Part shown: positions 1 to 8,263 of the stretch, piece after piece
Numbering within the stretch: the stretch's first letter is position 1
How the letters are laid out: each line of letters starts with the position of its first letter
Assembly: GCA_020721775.1 (NCBI GenBank)
Contig: DYLZ01000007.1
Location: 1-38,492, forward strand
Direction of reading: 5' to 3'
Length of the DNA stretch: 38,492 nucleotides
Origin: Sulfurovum sp.
GTDB taxonomy: Bacteria; Campylobacterota; Campylobacteria; Campylobacterales; Sulfurovaceae
The notes under the pieces: generated by a model
Seen by the model: only the letters and a program-made list of their open reading frames with translations
What the model was told of the DNA's origin: nothing
Database searches by the model: none
Program-made: the position numbers and the translations under genes

Positions 1-85
1 AAAACTTTGCCATCACTATCCAAAAACTCCAAAAATGCTTTTTCAAAGCCGCCTTAGTGATATAGCCATTATCTTCCCTCTTACA

Positions 86-148
86 TAGTAATTACTAGTT
101 GATGAAAAAATTATATCGGATTACAATTAAACAAATTAGTGATTACTA
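86..148 (+). promoter_or_regulatory. Putative autoregulated promoter of the mini-XRE gene: TTGATG (99-104), 17-bp spacer, TACAAT (122-127), bracketed by palindromes TAGTAATTACTA (86-97) and TAGTGATTACTA (137-148)
   Basis: Direct reading: two 12-mers differing at one base flank a sigma70-like -35/-10 pair just upstream of an HTH ORF. Confidence 0.5.
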
Positions 149-156
149 GGTAGAAA

Positions 157-408
157 TTGAGAACAGCGGAAGATTTGAGCGAAGATCAAATAGATGATTT
201 TTATAAAATGATTGGCGCTAATGTCAAGAAAAAGAGAATGAAAAGGGTCTTACACAACTCCAATTATCTTAATGCGCTTGGACATAAATCAGTTAGACTA
301 GTATCTCAAAGTGAATTGTATCTCAAAAAGCAGCATTTCAATATCAAACATCTATACCAAATAGCCTATATTTTGGATTGTGATATAAAAGACTTTTTTA
401 GTAAATAG
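157..408 (+). CDS. Small XRE/HTH-like regulator (start uncertain; TTG start at 157 in the track)
   Basis: Shares GxNVKxxR, (G)(H/D)K(S/T)V and HFNxxHLYxIAxxLxxDxxDF with the ORF at 8264-8482. Confidence 0.6.
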   Translation: MRTAEDLSEDQIDDFYKMIGANVKKKRMKRVLHNSNYLNALGHKSVRLVSQSELYLKKQHFNIKHLYQIAYILDCDIKDFFSK

Positions 409-441
409 ACTTAACAATAATCAAATATAGTATAATTCTGC

Positions 442-786
442 ATGACAAAAAAGTTTTTTCTCGCACCCATAAAAGCTTATCAATACTTTTCTAGGCTAAT
501 GCCCGGCAAATGCAGATATTACCCTACTTGTTCGGAATATGCCAAATGGCAGTTTGAAACTACAGATCCGCTTAGTGCGTCATTGAACTCCACTCTTAGG
601 ATCCTTAGATGCAATCAACTCTTTGCAGGCGGGATAGATTATCCGCTTATCCGCTACAATCCGCCAAAATTTTCTCTCAAAAAGCCTAATATTAACCACA
701 ATTATGGCAAAATGAATATCAAATATTGGCTTATACCAAAAGACAAAACACACTACTTCGTAGTAAAGGATTTTCATGACAATTGA
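442..786 (+). CDS. yidD: Membrane protein insertion efficiency factor YidD
   Basis: FFLAPIKAYQYFSRLMPGKCRYYPTCSEYA motif typical of YidD. Confidence 0.9.
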   Translation: MTKKFFLAPIKAYQYFSRLMPGKCRYYPTCSEYAKWQFETTDPLSASLNSTLRILRCNQLFAGGIDYPLIRYNPPKFSLKKPNINHNYGKMNIKYWLIPKDKTHYFVVKDFHDN

Positions 787-1786
787 GCTTAACAGTCCGC
801 TTGATATGCATCTGCACTTAAGAGATAAGGAGATGCTCAGTGTTGTAGCACCGCTAACAAGCCACAGCTTCGCAGGAGCGCTTATCATGCCAAACCTCAT
901 CCCGCCTGTCGATACCAAAGAAGCTCTTTTGGCTTATAGAGACAGGATATTGGATGCCACGCAAGGGGATATTTTTAAGCCATATATGACTCTATTTTTT
1001 AGAGATAGTTATGATTATGATTTTTTGAAAAATTTCGGTAACGAATTGACGGCTATCAAGCTTTATCCTGCAGGAATTACGACTAACAGCGAGAGCGGAG
1101 TGAGCGGATTTGATATCAAAAAATTAGCCCCGACGCTTGAAGCCATGAGTGAGCTTGGATTGCCTCTATGCATACATGGTGAAACAAACGGTTTTGTCAT
1201 GGATAGAGAGGCTGAATTTGTACCTATCTATACCAAATTGGCAACCGCATTTCCGAAACTAAAGATCATGATGGAACATATCACCACCAAAGAGAGTGTC
1301 GATGCGCTAGATAAACATGAAAATCTCTATGCTACTATCACACTTCATCACTTACTCATAACTCTCGATGATGTAGCCGGCGGGATGCTGCGGCCTCATC
1401 TATTTTGCAAACCAATTGCCAAAAGGCCGATTGACAGAGAAGCATTACTGAATGTCGCATTAAACGCTCATCCAAAAGTAATGTTCGGCTCAGACTCTGC
1501 TCCGCATCCAAAACATGCAAAAGAGAGCTGCGGATGCGCTGCCGGTGTATTTACGGCTCCGTTGGCTTTGGCAAAATTAACGGAGATTTTTATGGAAAGA
1601 TCATCTGTTGCCAATTTACAAAAATTCGTTTCAGACAATGCAAGAGAGATTTACGGCATCACACCTCCTGTTAAAAAAGTGGTACTAGAAGACACACCTA
1701 TGAATGTTCCTCTAAATTACGGCGAAGTAGTGCCGATGTATGCAGGAGAAAGCATATCTTGGAGCATCAAAACCATTGAAAAATAA
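776..1786 (+). CDS. pyrC: Dihydroorotase
   Basis: DMHLHLRD at N-terminus, metal-binding His residues, GSDSAPHPKHAKE; 336 aa class II-like; overlaps yidD end. Confidence 0.93.
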   Translation: MTIELNSPLDMHLHLRDKEMLSVVAPLTSHSFAGALIMPNLIPPVDTKEALLAYRDRILDATQGDIFKPYMTLFFRDSYDYDFLKNFGNELTAIKLYPAGITTNSESGVSGFDIKKLAPTLEAMSELGLPLCIHGETNGFVMDREAEFVPIYTKLATAFPKLKIMMEHITTKESVDALDKHENLYATITLHHLLITLDDVAGGMLRPHLFCKPIAKRPIDREALLNVALNAHPKVMFGSDSAPHPKHAKESCGCAAGVFTAPLALAKLTEIFMERSSVANLQKFVSDNAREIYGITPPVKKVVLEDTPMNVPLNYGEVVPMYAGESISWSIKTIEK

Positions 1787-1814
1787 AACAAATGAAAACT
1801 CATATTGTAAGCTA

Positions 1815-2396
1815 ATGGATAACACGCTGCTTGAGACCATAAAAATAGAAAATGGGCTCATTAATAATATAGAGTATCATCAAAAAAGATTTGACAACTC
1901 AAGAGAGAAGCTTTTTAACACTAAAGAAAAAATAAATTTAGAAGATATCATTATTCCGCCAAAGTCAGGACTTTTTAGATGCAGGATACTTTATGATAAA
2001 GATATAAAAACTATAGAGTATCTGCCATATACGGCAAAAACTTTTAGAAACTTCAAAATTACCGACTCAAATATTGATTATTCATTCAAATATGTCAATA
2101 GAAGTGAGCTTGATGAATTAAGAGCAAAGTATTCTGATTTTGATGAAGTTATCATAGAAAAAAATGGTCTAGTAACTGATACAACGATATCAAACATAGC
2201 TTTTTTTGACGGTCAAAATTGGATTACACCATCATCTCCTCTTCTAAATGGAACAATGAGAGCTAAGCTGATTGATGAAGGTTTTTTAAAAACCAAAGAT
2301 ATTAAAGCAAATGAGATAAAAAACTTTACAAAATTTGCTCTTATTAATGCTATGATAGGTTTTAGAGAGATAGAAAATTTTAATATTGAGATTTAA
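1815..2396 (+). CDS. Aminotransferase class IV (4-amino-4-deoxychorismate lyase-like)
   Basis: LLETIKIENG...YHQKRFDNSR; EVIIEKNGLVTDTTISNIAFFDGQNWITPSSPLLNGTMR. ATG at 1815 preferred over track start 1740. Confidence 0.8.
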   Translation: MDNTLLETIKIENGLINNIEYHQKRFDNSREKLFNTKEKINLEDIIIPPKSGLFRCRILYDKDIKTIEYLPYTAKTFRNFKITDSNIDYSFKYVNRSELDELRAKYSDFDEVIIEKNGLVTDTTISNIAFFDGQNWITPSSPLLNGTMRAKLIDEGFLKTKDIKANEIKNFTKFALINAMIGFREIENFNIEI

Positions 2397-3227
2397 ATGC
2401 AAAAAATATTTATAACAGACCTTGACCACACGCTTCTTAGAAGCGATCAAAGTATAAGCAGTTTTACCAAAGATATAATAAACCAAATAACCAAAGATCA
2501 TCTATTTACGGTTGCAACTGCTAGAAGCTTTCATAAGGTAAAAGAGTTTTTAGAAGATGTCAAGCCAAATGCCCCGATGATACTGCTTGACGGAACCATG
2601 ATAACAACAAGTGAAAAAAAAATAATTGACCTGAAACTCTTATCCAAAGAGATATCAAATGCGATCGTATATGAGGGGCAAAAATTTGGTATATACCCGT
2701 TTATTATCGGCCTTGAGGACAATAGCATAGAGGAGCTTTTTTGGTATCCTAAGGTACTAAACGAGCATCAAAAAGATGTACTAAAAAACTACCAAAACGA
2801 CCCAAGACTTGCTCTAAAAGACCCAATAATGGCAATGGAGCGAGTTTTAAAAGTAGTTTATTTTGGTTCTTATGAAGTTTTAAACCCTCTAACAGACCAC
2901 CTAAAAAATATTTTTGGCGATGTGTTAGAGTATAAACTTTCGCCTGAAAAATACGGTGGCGGATGGTTTCTGACACTTCTGCATCCGGAGGGAGACAAAT
3001 CTCATGCCATTACAAAAGTCCTTGAATATATAGATTTTTCGCACAATGATCTCACTGTTTTTGGTGATAGCATAAATGATATTGAGATGTTTAAGCTTGC
3101 AAATATAAGCGTAGCAGTAGCAAATGCTCTTGACGAAGTAAAACAAGAAGCAAACATTATTTTGCCACACTCCAACGACGAAGATGGAGTTGCTATGTAT
3201 CTATCAAAACTGATCAAGGAGATATGA
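2397..3227 (+). CDS. HAD superfamily hydrolase (Cof-like subfamily)
   Basis: ITDLDHTLLRSD; TVFGDSINDIEMFKLANISVAVANA. Confidence 0.88.
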   Translation: MQKIFITDLDHTLLRSDQSISSFTKDIINQITKDHLFTVATARSFHKVKEFLEDVKPNAPMILLDGTMITTSEKKIIDLKLLSKEISNAIVYEGQKFGIYPFIIGLEDNSIEELFWYPKVLNEHQKDVLKNYQNDPRLALKDPIMAMERVLKVVYFGSYEVLNPLTDHLKNIFGDVLEYKLSPEKYGGGWFLTLLHPEGDKSHAITKVLEYIDFSHNDLTVFGDSINDIEMFKLANISVAVANALDEVKQEANIILPHSNDEDGVAMYLSKLIKEI

Positions 3228-3228
3228 T

Positions 3229-4246
3229 ATGCAATATCGTTATATAGGAAAAAAGCGGTCTTAGAGTATCGCCTATCTGCATGGGAACAATGACATTCGG
3301 CTCACAGTGTGATGAAAAAGAAGCATTTAAAATAATGGACAGGGCATATGAAAACGGCATCAATTTTTATGATACTGCCGAACTTTATCCTGTACCTCCG
3401 AGTAAAAAACTGGTAGGTCTTACCGAAGAGTAGGTAGGAAAATGGCTAAAGAGCAAACCAAGGGACTCTATCATTTTAGCTTCCAAGGTTGCAGGTGCTG
3501 CTAATGGATGGTTTGTGCCGCCTATCTACCATGGACTAACGGCAATTGACAGTTTTCACATCAAAAGAGCCATTGAAGGAAGTCTAAAAAGACTGCAAAC
3601 TGACTATATAGATCTCTATCAAATGCATTGGCCAGATTTCATTGTGCCTATCGAAGAGAGTTTGAAAGCATTTGATGAGCTTGTAAGAGAAGGAAAAGTA
3701 AGATATATCGGCACATCCAACGACAGTGCTTATGGACTAACAAAAGCAAATGAGACATCTAAAAGGCTTGGGATTGCCAGATTTGAAAGTATCCAGAATA
3801 ACTTTTCACTAAACAATCCTAGATTTTTAGATGAACTTGCCAATGTATGCCAAAGAGAATCTATCTCACTTCTTCCATATTCTCCGATAGCAGGAGGAGT
3901 TCTTAGCGGTAAATATAATCAAGGTTTTTCACAAGGAGGCAGATATAGTGATTATATAAGCGATAAAAACGGGAGAGTCAGGGCTCAAGCTGCCAGATTT
4001 GTAAATGAAAAAACTTTAGCGGCTACGGCAAGATATGTAGAGCTTGCTCTTGAACTTGATATGCACCCGGTTACGCTCGCAGTTGCATATTCTAAAAACT
4101 TTGATTTTGTTGCTTCTACTATAATTGGTGCTACAAGTGCAGCTCAACTTGAACCATCTCTAAAAGCTATGGATATCACTCTAAACACAGAAATCATGAA
4201 CAAAATAGCCGATATTCAAAAGGATATTATGTATCCTATGGGTTAA
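3229..4246 (+). pseudogene. Aldo/keto reductase, disrupted by a +1 frameshift and an in-frame TAG
   Basis: MQYRYIG from ATG 3229 continues as [21 protein letters not shown] only after skipping one A in the A6 run 3249-3254; TAG at 3431-3433 (LTEE*VGKWL); downstream frame intact to 4246. Confidence 0.85.
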
Positions 4247-4926
4247 ATAGTACTCTTTTTATTGCAAATTTTATTTATCTCTTCTAATCTCTCCGGCGTG
4301 CCGATATCACGCCATGAACCATTATAAAGCTCACCGCTAACGGCGTCATGCTTCATAGTGTCCCTTAGAACTTCGCCAAGCGCTCTCCTGCCGTACTCAA
4401 GCCAGCGAAAGAGATTTGGACTATAGTATCCTATCCCTGAAAATGTAAATCTTTTATTCCCAACCTCTGAAACCATGCCCTCTTTTAGGCAAAAGTCGCC
4501 CTTTTCATTATGCGGCGGATTTGGGACGAGTATCAGGTGAGCCAATATCCCATCTTCAAGTTTAAAATCTTTATCAAACTCATAATCACACCAAACATCG
4601 CCATTAACTACCAAAAATGGCTCATTGCCTAGTAACGGTAATGCCTTGACAATCCCTCCTGCACTCTCCAATGCACCCTCATTTTGTTCATCAGAAAAAT
4701 GCAACTTCACACCCCACTTAGAGCCATCGCCTAAAGCTTCCGGTATCTTGTATCCAAGATGGGCTATATTGATAATGATTTCTTTAAATCCGGCATTTAC
4801 CAATTTCTCTATATGCCAAACTATAAGCGGCTTACCGCCAACTTCAAGCAGCGGTTTTGGCATAGTGTCCGTGAGAGGCCGCATCCTCTCCCCTCTGCCT
4901 GCTGCTAATATCATCGCTTTTTTCAT
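4243..4926 (-). CDS. murU: N-acetylmuramate-1-phosphate uridylyltransferase (MurU-like nucleotidyltransferase)
   Basis: MKKAMILAAGRGERMRPLTDTMPKPLLEVGGKPLIVWHIEKL; EPFLVVNGDVWCDYEF; next to amgK. Confidence 0.82.
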   Translation of the reverse strand: MKKAMILAAGRGERMRPLTDTMPKPLLEVGGKPLIVWHIEKLVNAGFKEIIINIAHLGYKIPEALGDGSKWGVKLHFSDEQNEGALESAGGIVKALPLLGNEPFLVVNGDVWCDYEFDKDFKLEDGILAHLILVPNPPHNEKGDFCLKEGMVSEVGNKRFTFSGIGYYSPNLFRWLEYGRRALGEVLRDTMKHDAVSGELYNGSWRDIGTPERLEEINKICNKKSTI

Positions 4927-4973
4927 TCAAACTCTTTCTTTTTTTCTTTTTTAAAAAATTTATTCAAAATAGC

Positions 4974-5044
4974 GTCATAGCGAGCGATAGCGTGGCTATC
5001 CATTTATTTATGGATTGCTTCGTCATTTCATTTCTCTCAATGAC
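4974..5044. repeat. Imperfect palindromic element of the GTCATTGcGAGcg...GCAATCCA type
   Basis: GTCATAGCGAGCGATAGCGTGGCTATCCA ... TGGATTGCTTCGTCATTTCATTTCTCTCAATGAC; arms related in inverted orientation, between amgK and murU. Confidence 0.6.
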
Positions 5045-5045
5045 A

Positions 5046-5975
5046 TTATGCCAAAATATCCAACAATTCTTTCGTCTCAGAATATTTTTTTGCAGTTTCT
5101 TTGACATACTTTAATGTCAATGGAATATCCTTTAGATACCCATCCTTGCCATCCCTATGATAGAGTCTGGCAAAAATTCCAAGCACTTTTATATGCCTTT
5201 GAAGTCCCATCATATCAAACCATTTTAGCATTGTGTTATCATCTGCATCTAAGCCTTTTTTATCTCTAAAATAAAGTACTAGTTCGTCTCTAGCCACCTC
5301 ATCGATTTCAATATAACAATCTTTTAGCAGCGAAACTAGATCATAAGTAACTGCTCCACATCTAGCATCCTGAAAATCAATAATACCTAGTTTGCCATTT
5401 TTGTCTATCATGATATTGCGAGAATGAAAATCACGATGTACAAAAACTCCCCACGGTTGAGCGAGGATTTCATCTGCAATGGTTTCAATAATATTATTCA
5501 GCGTTGATAATTTTTTTGCATTTAGCTTAGTATTTAAATGTTTATTTAGATACCACTCATTCATCAAATTCATCTCGAACATCAAAAACTCTTTATCATA
5601 AAGAGGAAGTCCTGTAACATCTGCTTTTTGCATCGATACTATCTCATCAATAGCTTTTTTATAATACTCTTTTTTATTATTGTCATTTAAAATATCAAGC
5701 AAATGTGTAGAACCGAAATCTTCAACTATCAAGTAGCCAAACTCAAGATTTTTTTCTATTACATGCGGTACTCTCACTCCTACGCTAAAAAGCCTTGCCT
5801 GCGTATCCAAAAATGGCAACAGAGATTCTTTTTGACGAGATGAGTCCATCAGCACAAAACTGTTATCGTCTTTATAAACTCGATAATAACTTCTAAAGCT
5901 CGCATCACTTGAAGCAACTTCTATTCTCACATCTTTCCAACCCAACTCAGCTAACCAAGACTCAATTTGCTTCAT
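5046..5975 (-). CDS. amgK: N-acetylmuramate/N-acetylglucosamine kinase AmgK (APH-fold)
   Basis: VHRDFHSRNIMID, GIIDFQDARCGAVTYDLVSLLKDCYIE, GLQRHIKVLGIFARLYHRDGKDGYL. Confidence 0.85.
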   Translation of the reverse strand: MKQIESWLAELGWKDVRIEVASSDASFRSYYRVYKDDNSFVLMDSSRQKESLLPFLDTQARLFSVGVRVPHVIEKNLEFGYLIVEDFGSTHLLDILNDNNKKEYYKKAIDEIVSMQKADVTGLPLYDKEFLMFEMNLMNEWYLNKHLNTKLNAKKLSTLNNIIETIADEILAQPWGVFVHRDFHSRNIMIDKNGKLGIIDFQDARCGAVTYDLVSLLKDCYIEIDEVARDELVLYFRDKKGLDADDNTMLKWFDMMGLQRHIKVLGIFARLYHRDGKDGYLKDIPLTLKYVKETAKKYSETKELLDILA

Positions 5976-7047
5976 ACAAGCCTCCTGCGATTAAATTTTC
6001 CTTTGCTCCTGTAACACTGCCCAGCTGCGCAGGGATTTTATGAATTCGCAAGTATGCAAAATAAGCCATCATCATAGCCTCAATCGCATCTTCACTAACC
6101 CCATGATCACTGGTTAATTTTACCTCTTTGCCGAACAAGTCTCTAATTCTCTCAACCAAAAAGCCATTTTTTACTCCGCCGCCACATAAAATTATCTCAT
6201 CAATATCAAATTTTTTTGCTTCATTGACTATGCTTTTTGCCGTTAGCTCTGTGAGTGTTCGAAGAATATCTTTTGGCTCAATAGTAGCGATGATTTTACT
6301 CTTCACCCACGCAAGATTAAAATACTCCCTGCCGGTACTCTTTGGATAACTCTTTTTAAAATATTCATCATCAAGCATCAAATTAAGTAGTTCGTTGTTT
6401 ATCTCGCCACTCCTAGCTATCTCACCATTTTTATCATAGCTTAGGCCAAAATATTTATCACACCATCCATCTAGGAGCACATTTCCACAACCTGTATCAT
6501 AGCCGATTAGCTCATCATTAAGAATAGAGATATTTGCCATACCGCCGATATTGACAACTGCATTTTTTTTATCCAAATCACCAAATAAAAACTTATGAAA
6601 AAGCGGAGCAAACGGCGCTCCCTGCCCGCCACTTGCCATATCCATTCTTCTGATATCACATACCACAGCTATGCCTGTTTCGTAAGCAACTCTGTTTGGA
6701 TTGCCAAGCTGCATAGAAAATCTCTCGCTCGGTTCGTGCCATACTGTCTGACCATGTAGTCCGATGGCTTTAATGTCGTTGGAATTAAGATTATATTTTT
6801 CTAAAAATCTGGCGATATATTTTGCATATATCCGCCCTAGTCTATCATCCACACCGCCAATCTCTTTTAGCGTTGTGGTTTCATTTATAACTCTTAAAAT
6901 ATCTTGTTTCAGCTCATCATCAAAAGTGTAGCTTTCAAATGCTTTTAGCGCTATGCTATCATTTTCAAATTCGCACAATGCTATATCTACACCATCAAGC
7001 GATGTACCGCTCATGATACCTATATAGAGTTCGCTATTTTTTGTCAT
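5962..7047 (-). CDS. anmK: Anhydro-N-acetylmuramic acid kinase
   Basis: IGIMSGTSLDGVDIALCEF, VVNIGGMANIS, GYDTGCGNVLLDGW; overlaps amgK by 14 nt. Confidence 0.95.
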   Translation of the reverse strand: MTKNSELYIGIMSGTSLDGVDIALCEFENDSIALKAFESYTFDDELKQDILRVINETTTLKEIGGVDDRLGRIYAKYIARFLEKYNLNSNDIKAIGLHGQTVWHEPSERFSMQLGNPNRVAYETGIAVVCDIRRMDMASGGQGAPFAPLFHKFLFGDLDKKNAVVNIGGMANISILNDELIGYDTGCGNVLLDGWCDKYFGLSYDKNGEIARSGEINNELLNLMLDDEYFKKSYPKSTGREYFNLAWVKSKIIATIEPKDILRTLTELTAKSIVNEAKKFDIDEIILCGGGVKNGFLVERIRDLFGKEVKLTSDHGVSEDAIEAMMMAYFAYLRIHKIPAQLGSVTGAKENLIAGGLYEAN

Positions 7048-7086
7048 TGAATTAATTTATTCTATCATTTGCATCTTTATAGACAC

Positions 7087-7347
7087 TCATATCATCTCTT
7101 TTGCCGATACCACTATAAATATCTCTATTTTCTCATCTATGATTTTATAAACTATTCTGATTTTTTTATTTTCAACATAAACTTTTTTGTATCCCGATAA
7201 ATTTAAATTGGCTTTATTTCCAAGATCTTTACCAATATTCGGGTTAATAGCTATCTGTTCAATTTTTTTAAACACCTTTACTAAAACATTATGACCTAAT
7301 TTTTTTAAATCACTTTCAACTTCATCGTGATAAACAATATCATACAT
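7087..7347 (-). CDS. RelE/ParE-family toxin
   Basis: YDIVYHDEVESDLKKL...NKKIRIVYKIIDEKIEIFIVVSAKE; abuts antitoxin. Confidence 0.85.
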   Translation of the reverse strand: MYDIVYHDEVESDLKKLGHNVLVKVFKKIEQIAINPNIGKDLGNKANLNLSGYKKVYVENKKIRIVYKIIDEKIEIFIVVSAKEMI

Positions 7348-7643
7348 TAGATAGCTAACTCGTTTTTATCAATACCTAATCGGCTCAACATCTCATCATG
7401 CGAGATGGTTTTACCATTTTCTCTTTCTTTTATTATTTGATATATCTCTTGATGTTCAAGTAACTCTCTAGCTTCGCTTAGTGCCTCATACTCTTCGATG
7501 CCTATGATGACAGCTTCAAGTTTATTGTTTCTTGATATTGCTATTTTCTCTTTTGTCTTTTGCGTGATTGAATTTAGGATAGAGCTAAATGTTCTTGCCA
7601 TATCACTTGCACTTATGATTTCATCTTTTCTATATGCTATCAT
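7347..7643 (-). CDS. Phd/YefM-family antitoxin
   Basis: ISASDMARTFSSILN...KIAISRNNKLEAVIIGIEEYEAL. Confidence 0.85.
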   Translation of the reverse strand: MIAYRKDEIISASDMARTFSSILNSITQKTKEKIAISRNNKLEAVIIGIEEYEALSEARELLEHQEIYQIIKERENGKTISHDEMLSRLGIDKNELAI

Positions 7644-7653
7644 CCTCTACCTT

Positions 7654-7683
7654 TATGTATTATTTTACATATTATACTACATA
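7654..7683 (-). promoter_or_regulatory. Putative TA promoter/operator: TATGTA-N6-TACATA-N6-TACATA around a minus-strand TATAAT
   Basis: TATGTA 7654-7659; TACATA 7666-7671 and 7678-7683; TATAAT on - strand at 7671-7676. Confidence 0.45.
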
Positions 7684-7746
7684 TTTTTTTGGGGTGTCAA
7701 TGGTTCGATTATCTCACAAACAGCTAAGTATGATTTGTCAATAGCT

Positions 7747-7836
7747 TTATTGCTCGGACAATTTTATTGTAGTAAATACTATAACAGCAGCAAAAAAAAC
7801 TGCCACAAAAATTATTGCTATTGTTGCTATACTCAC
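7747..7836 (-). CDS. 29-aa hydrophobic single-TM microprotein (GTG start), absent from the ORF track
   Basis: VSIATIAIIFVAVFFAAVIVFTTIKLSEQ*; GTG overlaps the TGA of the upstream gene (GTGA). Confidence 0.4.
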   Translation of the reverse strand: MSIATIAIIFVAVFFAAVIVFTTIKLSEQ

Positions 7837-8069
7837 TTTTTTAGCTCCTTTATTTGTTTAGTAATTTTTGATATTTTAACAGATAAAAATATGATGATTA
7901 ACCCAAATAAAAATATAAGTCCAAGTCCTATCCAAAATAGTACATCTACCTGATTTTTATCAATTCTATTAACAACACCACTCCCTACTAAAAAGATAGA
8001 ACCAAACAGCAAACTAAGCCACAATCTCATTGTAGTTAAAATCTCTTTAAGTTCATCTAGCTTTGCCAA
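7833..8069 (-). CDS. Small membrane protein, two predicted TM segments
   Basis: MAKLDELKEILTTMRLWLSLLFGSIFLVGSGVV...FWIGLGLIFLFGLIIIFLSVKISKITKQIKELKK. Confidence 0.6.
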   Translation of the reverse strand: MAKLDELKEILTTMRLWLSLLFGSIFLVGSGVVNRIDKNQVDVLFWIGLGLIFLFGLIIIFLSVKISKITKQIKELKK

Positions 8070-8119
8070 GTTGTACCTTTTTGATAATTATATCATAAAA
8101 TTTGAATTAGAATAATTTA

Positions 8120-8210
8120 ATGTGAAGTTTATACTATCATTTTAATGTATTTCGAGGTAACCTTTTATGAGTTATTCGCTCATAAAAGCTTGAATGATAA
8201 AACTTTACAT
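8120..8210 (+). ncRNA. Large nested stem-loop in divergent intergenic region (candidate ncRNA or regulatory structure)
   Basis: 8120-8130 pairs with 8200-8210 (one G.U), 4-nt bulge 8131-8134, 8135-8141 pairs with 8193-8199, inner perfect 10-bp hairpin 8162-8171/8179-8188. Confidence 0.4.
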
Positions 8211-8224
8211 TTTGCAATAAGCGT

Positions 8225-8243
8225 TACCAAAAAAGATTTGGTA
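8225..8243. promoter_or_regulatory. Perfect inverted repeat TACCAAA-aaaga-TTTGGTA, possible operator of the downstream mini-XRE gene
   Basis: Arms 8225-8231 and 8237-8243, 20 bp upstream of ATG 8264. Confidence 0.4.
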
Positions 8244-8263
8244 CATTTGACCATCTACTCTAA

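Noticed and set aside
1-66. Possible minus-strand coding fragment at the left edge (..GGFEKAFLEFLDSDGKV.. / ..DNGYITKAALKKHF..)
   Set aside because: Too short, frames conflict, runs off the window; cannot be supported.
580-918. Antisense ORF across yidD/pyrC
   Set aside because: Overlaps two confidently identified genes; composition looks like shadow coding.
4927-4973. T-rich tract (tttctttttttctttttt) before murU as a regulatory poly-T switch
   Set aside because: Common in AT-rich intergenic DNA; no evidence of phase variation.
7498-7953. 151-aa + strand ORF opposite antitoxin and small membrane proteins
   Set aside because: Low-complexity translation (CYCCYTHFFSS), opposite a recognisable Phd antitoxin.
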